A stretch of DNA of 22,194 bases from CAZKMM01 sp964553915 (GTDB taxonomy: Bacteria > RBG-13-61-14 > DRUE01): contig CAZKMM010000025.1 in NCBI GenBank assembly GCA_964553915.1, positions 1 to 22,194 of the forward strand, given 5' to 3'. The translations under genes were made by a program, and so were the position numbers. Shown one piece after another: positions 8,037 to 13,794 of this stretch (position 1 is its first letter; the number at the start of each line of letters is the position of its first letter). A model generated the notes under the pieces. It was not told the DNA's origin, did not search any database, and worked only from the letters and a program-made list of their open reading frames with translations.

Positions 8037-8042
8037 TTCTTT

Positions 8043-8050
8043 CACCTCCT
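8043..8050 (-). promoter_or_regulatory. Strong Shine-Dalgarno of the thiolase gene
   Basis: AGGAGGTG read on the minus strand, 6 nt before ATG 8036. Its terminal GTG is in frame with the gene, so a gene finder may wrongly begin the protein three residues early. Confidence 0.8.
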
Positions 8051-8064
8051 AAAAAGTTTTTTTT

Positions 8065-8095
8065 ATCATATAGCCTAATAAGGCAAAATTTGCAA
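8065..8095 (-). promoter_or_regulatory. Putative promoter of the thiolase gene
   Basis: On the minus strand TTGCAA (8095-8090) is followed by TATATG after 17 nt (8072-8067) or TATGAT after 19 nt (8070-8065). The spacer holds a small inverted repeat GCCT-TATT-AGGC (8084-8073) that could be an operator or chance. Transcription would begin near 8060, 10 nt before the Shine-Dalgarno. Confidence 0.45.
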
Positions 8096-8103
8096 GTTAT
8101 TTG

Positions 8104-8394
8104 TTAAAATCCCAGCAGTTCTTTTGCAATAATCATTTTTCTTATTTTATTACTGCCCGCACCAATCGTATAAAGCTTGGCATCCCGAAGAAATCGGTTA
8201 ACCGGATATTCCAGACTATAACCATACCCGCCAAAAATCTGAACCGCCTCCAGCCCGGCAAGTGAATATCAGAGCCATTCCGGGAACCGGTCAGTGCGGT
8301 CAATTTCTTCTGCAATCTGAGCCAGCTTTTCCTGTCCAAACCGGTTTAAAGTTTCTTTTAAAATTCGCTCGGATTCGCTGAATTCAAAATCCAC
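8104..8394 (-). pseudogene. Acyl-CoA dehydrogenase remnant (large internal deletion plus in-frame stop)
   Basis: Two ends of an acyl-CoA dehydrogenase sit in one reading frame with the middle missing. From GTG 8394, preceded by GAGGAAA, 41 codons read VDFEFSESERILKETLNRFG and on to EIDRTDRFPEWL, the typical N-terminus. TGA follows at 8271-8269, and the same frame goes on with YSLAGLEAVQIFGGYGYSLE, then RFLRDAKLYTIGAGSNKI and KELLGF, ending in TAA at 8106-8104, which is the typical C-terminus. A complete enzyme is about 380 residues, so some 280 residues, including the FAD- and substrate-binding core, are gone. The TIGAG motif is like isovaleryl- or long-chain-type enzymes. It is non-functional as it stands. 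It lies just upstream of the thiolase on the same strand. Confidence 0.88.
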
Positions 8395-8534
8395 CTTAGC
8401 TTTCCTCAAATATGATGCTTTTATCTTTCAAAATTTACCACAAGCTGATAGTTTTTGCTAGCAAGTTTTTGACAGTCTCTTTCTGTATAAGATTAAAGCT
8501 TTAGAAAATATGGCGCAAAAATCTTCTAAAATCT
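8395..8534. other. Divergent intergenic region between the acyl-CoA dehydrogenase remnant and yebC
   Basis: AT-rich and non-coding. On the minus strand TGTGGTAAATTTT (8442-8430) repeats the extended -10 word seen upstream of the nuclease-like gene and may be the old promoter of the remnant. A perfect 10-bp palindrome TTGCTAGCAA sits within 8450-8470. On the plus strand TTGACA (8469-8474) is a good -35, but the best -10-like word, TATAAG, is only 11 nt away, so a working promoter there is doubtful. Confidence 0.4.
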
Positions 8535-8563
8535 TTGCAAAGAACCAGGGGCTGTGATAAGAT
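8535..8563 (+). promoter_or_regulatory. Putative promoter of the yebC-ruvCAB operon
   Basis: TTGCAA (8535-8540), a 17-nt spacer, and TAAGAT (8558-8563) preceded by TGA, an extended -10 arrangement. Transcription would begin near 8570, directly before the Shine-Dalgarno AAGGAGGGAGG at 8571-8581. Confidence 0.42.
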
Positions 8564-8584
8564 AAGCAAAAAGGAGGGAGGTTT

Positions 8585-9334
8585 ATGTCCGGACATTCCA
8601 AGTGGCACTCCATAAAACATAAAAAGAGCAAAGAGGATGCCAAGAGAGGGAAATTATTCACCAAGTTAATGCGAGAAATTATGGTTGCGGCTCGGCTGGG
8701 TGGAGGAGATCCGGATGCTAATCCCCGACTTCGGCAGGCAATTGCCAATGCCCGAGCCGCGAATATGCCTAAAGATAACATTATTACTGCGATTAAAAAG
8801 GGTACCGGTGAGCTGGAAGGTATTTCTTATGAAGAAGCCACTTATGAAGGATATGGACCGGGCGGGGTCGCGGTTTTAGTAGAAACGATGACTGATAACC
8901 GCAACCGCACCACCGCAGAGATTCGCAAGATTTTCTCCCGGGCAGGTGGTAATCTGGGTGAGGCAGGATGCGTAAGCTGGATGTTTCAAAGGAAAGGACT
9001 GATAGTTTTTGATAAAAGCAAGGTAAGCGAAGATGAGGTGATGGAAGTAGCGCTGGAGGCAGGTGCAGATGATGTGCGAGATTCGGAGTCGGTCTGGGAG
9101 GTTGTTTGCGAGCCGGACCAGTTTGATAAGGTCAAGCAGGCATTTGACGAGAAGGGCTTGGAATATACTCTGGCTCAGATTGCGATGATACCTCAAACCA
9201 CAATTCGCCTTTCTGGAAAAGAAGCGGAGCAGATGATTCGGTTGATGGAAGCCCTGGAAGAGCATGACGATGTCCAGAATGTTTATTCTAATTTTGACAT
9301 TGCGGAAGAAGAGCTGGAAAGATTAAGTGCTTAA
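8585..9334 (+). CDS. yebC: YebC/PmpR-family protein
   Basis: 249 residues, the standard family length. The N-terminus MSGHSKWHSIKHKK and the block GYGPGGVAVLVETMTDNRNR are diagnostic. Members are described both as DNA-binding transcription regulators (PmpR) and, more recently, as translation factors that relieve ribosome stalling at proline-rich sites; the sequence does not decide between them. It acts in the cytoplasm. A strong AAGGAGGGAGG precedes the ATG by 3-4 nt. It heads the long plus-strand run and ends 5 bp before ruvC, the common yebC-ruvC-ruvA-ruvB order of many Gram-negatives. Confidence 0.96.
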   Translation: MSGHSKWHSIKHKKSKEDAKRGKLFTKLMREIMVAARLGGGDPDANPRLRQAIANARAANMPKDNIITAIKKGTGELEGISYEEATYEGYGPGGVAVLVETMTDNRNRTTAEIRKIFSRAGGNLGEAGCVSWMFQRKGLIVFDKSKVSEDEVMEVALEAGADDVRDSESVWEVVCEPDQFDKVKQAFDEKGLEYTLAQIAMIPQTTIRLSGKEAEQMIRLMEALEEHDDVQNVYSNFDIAEEELERLSA

Positions 9335-9339
9335 AAATT

Positions 9340-9834
9340 ATGCGGGTGATGGGATTTGACCCGGGTTTAAGAATTACTGGTTATGGTCTGGTTGAGTCTA
9401 ACGGGAAGGAACTCAGCTTGATTCAAGCCGGAGTGATTCGGGTAGAGGAAGGCAAAAAGCTGGAAGAGAGGCTCGGTGAGTTATATTCAGGGATTGTTCA
9501 GGTTCTGGAGGAAGGGGAGCCGGAGCAGGTAGCGGTGGAGGAGCTTTATTCTCATTATCAACATCCTCGGACTGCCATATTAATGGGACACGCTCGTGGG
9601 ATAATTTTTCTTGCCTGCGCCCAGCAAGGAATTGAGGTGTTTAGTTATCCGGCGAAGAAAATTAAGCAATCTCTTACCGGCAATGGCTCTGCTGGTAAAT
9701 TACAGGTTCAGCGTTCCATTCAGGCATATCTGGGGCTTAAATCTTTACCTCGTCCCTCTGATGTGGCGGATGCTCTAGCGGTAGCATTGTGTCATCTAAA
9801 GCATCAAAAGGAATTAAGGAGCAAAAGAAATTGA
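9340..9834 (+). CDS. ruvC: Holliday junction resolvase RuvC
   Basis: 164 residues, normal length. The four acidic catalytic residues are present: Asp7 in GFDPG, Glu67 in VAVEELY, and Asp141 and Asp144 in SDVADALAVA. With RuvAB it cuts Holliday junctions during recombinational repair. No convincing Shine-Dalgarno lies before the ATG, so translation probably depends on ribosomes leaving yebC 5 bp upstream. Its TGA overlaps the TTG start of ruvA (TTGA). Confidence 0.97.
   Translation: MRVMGFDPGLRITGYGLVESNGKELSLIQAGVIRVEEGKKLEERLGELYSGIVQVLEEGEPEQVAVEELYSHYQHPRTAILMGHARGIIFLACAQQGIEVFSYPAKKIKQSLTGNGSAGKLQVQRSIQAYLGLKSLPRPSDVADALAVALCHLKHQKELRSKRN
9816..9821 (+). promoter_or_regulatory. Shine-Dalgarno deciding the ruvA start
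   Basis: AAGGAG ends 9 nt before TTG 9831. An in-frame ATG at 9789 has no such site and would prepend 14 residues foreign to RuvA. Confidence 0.7.
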
Positions 9835-10457
9835 TTTCACGGCTTCGGGGGAAATTAGTTTCTGTTGGGGAGGGCAGAGCTGAGCTTCGGGCAGGGTTTA
9901 TCACCTATGAAGTTTTTATTCCTTCTTATCTAGAAGCTGAATTGCGACCGGAGCAGGAGCAGGCGGTTGAGCTTTTTATCTTAGAGTTTTTGGAAAATTT
10001 TTCCCCCAATCAGTTTACTCCCCGGCTGGTGGGGTTTGGCTCGGAGCTGGAGCGGGAATTTTTTGAGCTTTTACTTCGGGTGCCCGGGATGGGGGTGAGG
10101 AGTGCCTTGAAGGTTTTAAAAATTCGCCCGGAGAAACTTGCGGAGTTGATTGCCAGCCAGAATATATCACTTCTGGCAGAGCTTCCCGGTCTGGGGAAAA
10201 AGAGTGCGGAACGGCTGGTGAATGAGTTAAAGAACCAGGTGGAGAAATTTTTAAAGGAAAAGCCAGGGGTAGGACGAGTTTCTCTGGGGGAAGAGGAAAT
10301 TGTCGCGGTGGAGATTCTGGTAGAGTTGGGACTTCGTCGGGGTGAAGCGGAGATGCTGGTAAGAAGGCTTCGCTCACGGGGAGTGAGCGGGACCGACCAA
10401 CTGGTTCAACAAGCTCTCAGAGAAAGAGGCAAGAAAACCGCTGAGGTGAGAAGATGA
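9831..10457 (+). CDS. ruvA: Holliday junction DNA helicase subunit RuvA
   Basis: 208 residues from TTG 9831, close to the usual ~200. The protein then begins MISRLRGKLVSV, as RuvA proteins do; an upstream in-frame ATG at 9789 would add 14 residues without family support. The OB-fold N-terminal domain is followed by two helix-hairpin-helix motifs, LLRVPGMGVRSA and LAELPGLGKKSA, which grip the junction, then a linker and the C-terminal RuvB-binding domain (EEIVAVEILVELGL). It binds the four-way junction as a tetramer. The TTG overlaps ruvC's TGA and the stop TGA overlaps the ruvB ATG (ATGA), so the three Ruv proteins are translationally coupled. Confidence 0.95.
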   Translation: MISRLRGKLVSVGEGRAELRAGFITYEVFIPSYLEAELRPEQEQAVELFILEFLENFSPNQFTPRLVGFGSELEREFFELLLRVPGMGVRSALKVLKIRPEKLAELIASQNISLLAELPGLGKKSAERLVNELKNQVEKFLKEKPGVGRVSLGEEEIVAVEILVELGLRRGEAEMLVRRLRSRGVSGTDQLVQQALRERGKKTAEVRR

Positions 10458-11476
10458 GCGTGGAGAGGCTGGTGGACCGGGAGAGTCTGGGCAAGGAAGA
10501 GGAGAATCTCAACCGGGCATTAAGACCAACCAGATTGGAAGAATATGTTGGTCAGCGGGAGCTGGTGGAAAAGCTCAAGGTGAGTCTGGAAGCGGCCCGT
10601 CAGCGGGGCGAGCCTCTTGAACATACTCTTTTATATGGTCCTCCTGGCTTGGGGAAAACCACCCTTGCCCATATTATTGCCAGAGAGATGGGCACGAGAA
10701 TGGTAAAGACTGCGGGACCAGCTCTGGTAAAGCCTGCTGACCTTTTAGGAGTTTTAACCAATCTGGAGCGAGGAGACATTTTGTTTATAGATGAGATACA
10801 TCGGTTGAATTCTGCGGTGGAAGAATTTTTGTATCCAGCGATGGAGGATTTTAAAATTTCGGTGCCAATGGAAAAAGGAATTTATTCCACCATTATGACT
10901 TTTTCTTTAAAACCTTTTACTTTAATTGGTGCCACCACCCGGAGTGGTCTTCTGGGCGCTCCGCTTCGGAATCGGTTTGGGATTTTCCACTATTTTGATT
11001 TTTATCCACCAGAGGAGCTGGCAGAGATTATCAGGCGCTCTGCCCGGCTTTTGGAACTGGAGATTGAAGAGGATGCTCTCTGGGAGATGGCGATTCGTTC
11101 CCGGGGCACGCCTCGTTGTGCCAATCGTTTGCTCAAGAGGGTTAGAGATTATGCTCAGGTTCGGGCTGATGGGCGGATAAGCAAAGAGGTGGCAATAGAA
11201 GCCTTAAAAATGGAAGGAATTGACCAGGCAGGGCTGGATGAACTGGACCGAAAGTTCCTGAAAACCATTATTGAATATTATGATGGAGGTCCTGCCGGGA
11301 TAGAGGCGATTTCTGCTACCATAAATGAAGAAGTAGATACCCTGGTGGATGTGGTGGAGCCCTATCTATTAAAGATTGGTTTTTTAACCAGAACTCCGAG
11401 GGGAAGAAGAGTGGCTAAAAAAGCCTATCAGCATCTGGGCTATCCTCTACCGCCCGGACAGGAGCAATTATTTTAA
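10454..11476 (+). CDS. ruvB: Holliday junction DNA helicase motor RuvB
   Basis: 340 residues, full length. The AAA+ core has Walker A GPPGLGKT (residues 62-69), Walker B ILFIDEIHRL (Asp113, Glu114), sensor 1 TLIGATTRSGLL with the GAPLRNRFG segment after it, and a C-terminal winged helix ending in RTPRGRRVAKKAY. It is the hexameric motor that drives branch migration on RuvA-bound junctions. GAGGTG at 10443-10448 lies 5 nt before the ATG. Its TAA shares one base with the ATG of the next gene (TAATG), tying the pentapeptide-repeat gene into the same operon. Confidence 0.97.
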   Translation: MSVERLVDRESLGKEEENLNRALRPTRLEEYVGQRELVEKLKVSLEAARQRGEPLEHTLLYGPPGLGKTTLAHIIAREMGTRMVKTAGPALVKPADLLGVLTNLERGDILFIDEIHRLNSAVEEFLYPAMEDFKISVPMEKGIYSTIMTFSLKPFTLIGATTRSGLLGAPLRNRFGIFHYFDFYPPEELAEIIRRSARLLELEIEEDALWEMAIRSRGTPRCANRLLKRVRDYAQVRADGRISKEVAIEALKMEGIDQAGLDELDRKFLKTIIEYYDGGPAGIEAISATINEEVDTLVDVVEPYLLKIGFLTRTPRGRRVAKKAYQHLGYPLPPGQEQLF

Positions 11477-13200
11477 TGGAAGAAAAAAGAAAAGAGCTGG
11501 AAGAGTTAATTCAAAAAGGGGAGAAGATTCAAGGGCGGGATTTTTCCGGCTTGGAACTCGGTCCGGTGGAATGGAGCGGACTGGTTTTTTATCGGTGCGA
11601 TTTTTCAAGAGTGAATCTGGAAAAAGCGGTTTTGAGTGGATGTAGATTTGAGGAATGTAATTTTTCTCAGGCAAATTTTAAAGCCAGCAGGATTTCTGGA
11701 ACCGCTTTTATCCGTTCTCAGTTTGTCCAGGCGGATTTTCAAGCCAGTGATTTTGAAGGAGCGGGATTTGTGGAATGCGATTTAAAGGAAGCAAATTTTA
11801 CCCGTCTGGTTTTAAAAGGGATAAGTTTTGACCGTTGCTCTGCTTTGGGAGCCAAATTTTCCGGAGCAAAGATTTCTTCGGAGCAACTTTCTGAGCTGAG
11901 GTTTTCTGGAGCGGATTTTTCCGGAGTGGATTTTTCCGGGTATCAGCTCTCCGGGCTAGATTTTTCTCAGGCGAATCTGGGGCAGACAATTTTTCGGGAA
12001 GCGGAGCTAAAGGAGGTTAATTTTAGCTCAGCCAATCTGGAGCGGGCGGATTTTGATAAAGCCAAACTGGAAAATTGTAATTTTGAAAAATCTCGTCTTC
12101 GCCAGGCAAGGTTTAATGAAGCGGTGATTGGCAATTCAAATTTTTCTCAGGCAAATTTAGTTGATTTGGAAGCTCGCTTAAGTAAATGGCAGAAATGCCA
12201 GCTGGAAGGGGCAAATCTCAATGCCGGCAAATTTGAATCTTCTAGCTGGCTTGGTTGTGAGCTTTCCCGGGCTCAATTGAATCGGGCGAATTTTAAGGGA
12301 GCGGATTTACTTGGACTGAGTTTTTACCAGGCACGGCTCTTAAATCTTGATTTTACTGAGGCAAATCTGGTCAGTGTGGATTTTGAGGAGGCAGAATTTC
12401 CCGGGGCAAATTTTTCTGAGCAGACCCTCTCCCGGGTAAATTTTAAAGGGGCACAGCTGAGGGAGGCAAATTTTAAAAATAGCAAACTTGCTTCTGCAGA
12501 TTTTTCTTATGCTTATCTTTCTCGGGCGAATTTTTCCGGGGCAGATTTGAGCTCTGCTGTTTTCCGGGGAGCGGATTTGCAGGAAGCTGACCTGAGGGGG
12601 GCAAATTTAAAAGAGGCGGTTTTGGATTATGCCAATTTGGGAAAAACTCGGCTCCAGTCCGCAAATCTTTATGGTGCCTCGCTAAGTTATTCCTTTCTCG
12701 GCGGAGCGGATTTGACCAATGCCAATCTGGAAAAGGCGAGGTTAAAAGAAGTTGACCTTCATCAGGCAGTGCTTACCGGCGCCAATTTAAAAGATGCGCA
12801 AATTAAGAGAAAGGAAGCGTTGAAACGGTGCCCGGAATGTGGAGCAGAATTAGACCAGAATGGCACCTGCCCCTATTGCCGGAAAGAAGAGGCGGAGCTG
12901 GAGCAGTTTTTCACTGCTAGATTTAATTCCGCCCATCTTTTATTGTTTCTGGCGTTGTTTGCAGGACCAATTCTCTGGTTAATTAATTCCTCTCTTTTCT
13001 TTTTGTCCTTGAAAAAATTCTCTTTGATTTTCCTTTCCAGCTTGGGCGCGGGGGTAATTTTAAGTCTTCTGGTTTTTGGGCTGAGTTTGGTTGGTGGGAA
13101 CAAAGAGGAAAGTAGGGTTAAAAACGCCCGGGCTCTCGGGGTGTTTAATTTTTTGGTCTGGCTGGCAATAGGAATTGTTTTGATTATTGCCTCTCCCTGA
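11476..13200 (+). CDS. Pentapeptide-repeat protein with zinc ribbon and C-terminal membrane helices
   Basis: 574 residues in three parts. Residues about 20-447 are nearly continuous pentapeptide repeats of the A(D/N)(F/L)xx kind, roughly 80 units, predicting a right-handed quadrilateral beta-helix of about 20 coils. Short irregular stretches occur near 135-145 and 235-260. A zinc ribbon follows, with Cys452/Cys455 and Cys465/Cys468 in two CPxC motifs. Three probable transmembrane helices fill about 485-572. The solenoid is therefore likely cytosolic and membrane-tethered. Soluble pentapeptide proteins such as Qnr and MfpA mimic DNA and bind gyrase, but this domain order is not theirs and no such function should be assumed. 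The gene overlaps ruvB by one base; AGGAG lies 11 nt before the ATG. Confidence 0.92.
   Translation: MEEKRKELEELIQKGEKIQGRDFSGLELGPVEWSGLVFYRCDFSRVNLEKAVLSGCRFEECNFSQANFKASRISGTAFIRSQFVQADFQASDFEGAGFVECDLKEANFTRLVLKGISFDRCSALGAKFSGAKISSEQLSELRFSGADFSGVDFSGYQLSGLDFSQANLGQTIFREAELKEVNFSSANLERADFDKAKLENCNFEKSRLRQARFNEAVIGNSNFSQANLVDLEARLSKWQKCQLEGANLNAGKFESSSWLGCELSRAQLNRANFKGADLLGLSFYQARLLNLDFTEANLVSVDFEEAEFPGANFSEQTLSRVNFKGAQLREANFKNSKLASADFSYAYLSRANFSGADLSSAVFRGADLQEADLRGANLKEAVLDYANLGKTRLQSANLYGASLSYSFLGGADLTNANLEKARLKEVDLHQAVLTGANLKDAQIKRKEALKRCPECGAELDQNGTCPYCRKEEAELEQFFTARFNSAHLLLFLALFAGPILWLINSSLFFLSLKKFSLIFLSSLGAGVILSLLVFGLSLVGGNKEESRVKNARALGVFNFLVWLAIGIVLIIASP
11536..12816 (+). repeat. 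Tandem 15-bp pentapeptide-coding repeats
   Basis: Degenerate 15-bp units with recurring words such as GCGGATTTT, GCAAATTTT and GCCAATCTG. The central residue is mostly Phe in the first three quarters and mostly Leu in the last quarter (from about residue 385), which suggests two amplification episodes or two functional sections of the beta-helix. Confidence 0.8.
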
Positions 13201-13201
13201 T

Positions 13202-13207
13202 AAGGAG
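13202..13207 (+). promoter_or_regulatory. Shine-Dalgarno deciding the queH start
   Basis: AAGGAG lies 8 nt before TTG 13216, directly behind the stop of the pentapeptide gene. No ATG or GTG nearby gives the expected N-terminus. Confidence 0.7.
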
Positions 13208-13215
13208 CAGAGAGA

Positions 13216-13794
13216 TTGGCAAAGGTTTTATTACATATCTGTTGTGGTCCCTGTTCCCTGTATCCGGTGGAGGCTCTGCGGGGGGAAGGATTTGAGGTGT
13301 ATGGTTTTTTTTATAACCCGAATATCCATCCGTATCTGGAATATTTGAGGCGGAAACAGGCGGTGGAGAAAGCTTCCCGGTGGTTGGGGTTAAAGATGCT
13401 CTGGAAAGATGAATATCAATTAAAGGAGTGGCTCCGAATGGTGAGTTTTCGGGAGGAAGAAAGATGCCAGCTTTGTTATCATCTGCGTTTGCAAGAAACC
13501 GCTCGTTATGCCCGACGGGGAAAGTTTGATTTTTTTACCACTACATTGCTTTATTCCAAACAGCAGAATCAGGAATTAATTTCTCAGTTAGGGGAGAGCA
13601 TCGCCCGGGAGCAAAAGGTAAAATTTTTATTTAGAGATTTCCGGGCGGGATGGAAAAAGGGAATTGAGCAATCCAAAAAACTGGGGCTTTATCGCCAGCA
13701 ATACTGTGGATGTATTTATAGTGAATATGAACGGTTTAAGCGAATAAAGAAATTGGAGGAGAAGGAAATTGGATTTAGCACAGCTCGGAGCTGA
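13216..13794 (+). CDS. queH: Epoxyqueuosine reductase QueH
   Basis: 192 residues of the QueH (formerly DUF208) family. The conserved cysteines are all present: Cys9, Cys10 and Cys13 in HICCGPC, Cys84 and Cys87 in ERCQLC, Cys164 and Cys166 in QYCGC. They bind the iron-sulfur cluster, a second metal and a redox disulfide. QueH reduces epoxyqueuosine in tRNA to queuosine, the last step of Q34 synthesis, without cobalamin. The start is TTG with a good Shine-Dalgarno. Its 3' end overlaps the kinase gene by 26 nt. No other queuosine gene is in the window, so its place in a repair/kinase operon is unexplained. Confidence 0.93.
   Translation: MAKVLLHICCGPCSLYPVEALRGEGFEVYGFFYNPNIHPYLEYLRRKQAVEKASRWLGLKMLWKDEYQLKEWLRMVSFREEERCQLCYHLRLQETARYARRGKFDFFTTTLLYSKQQNQELISQLGESIAREQKVKFLFRDFRAGWKKGIEQSKKLGLYRQQYCGCIYSEYERFKRIKKLEEKEIGFSTARS
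13757..13761 (+). promoter_or_regulatory. Shine-Dalgarno deciding the kinase start
   Basis: AGGAG within GGAGGAG (13755-13761), 7 nt before TTG 13769 and inside the end of queH. It supports a start that retains the N-terminal transmembrane segment. Confidence 0.65.

Noticed and set aside
8269..8271. The in-frame TGA of the remnant as a selenocysteine codon
   Set aside because: The TGA lies exactly at the joint of a ~280-residue deletion, and acyl-CoA dehydrogenases have no selenocysteine there.
8142..8339. Open frame of 65 codons on the minus strand inside the acyl-CoA dehydrogenase remnant
   Set aside because: It reads the remnant in a shifted frame and shows no family resemblance, while the frame from 8394 gives recognisable N- and C-terminal dehydrogenase sequence.
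8469..8491. TTGACA followed by TATAAG as the yebC promoter
   Set aside because: The spacer would be only 11 nt, far below the 16-18 nt normally needed; the TTGCAA/TAAGAT pair nearer the gene fits better.
11476..12816. Pentapeptide protein as a quinolone-resistance (Qnr-like) determinant
   Set aside because: It is much longer, and carries a zinc ribbon and membrane helices absent from Qnr; repeat type alone does not support that role.
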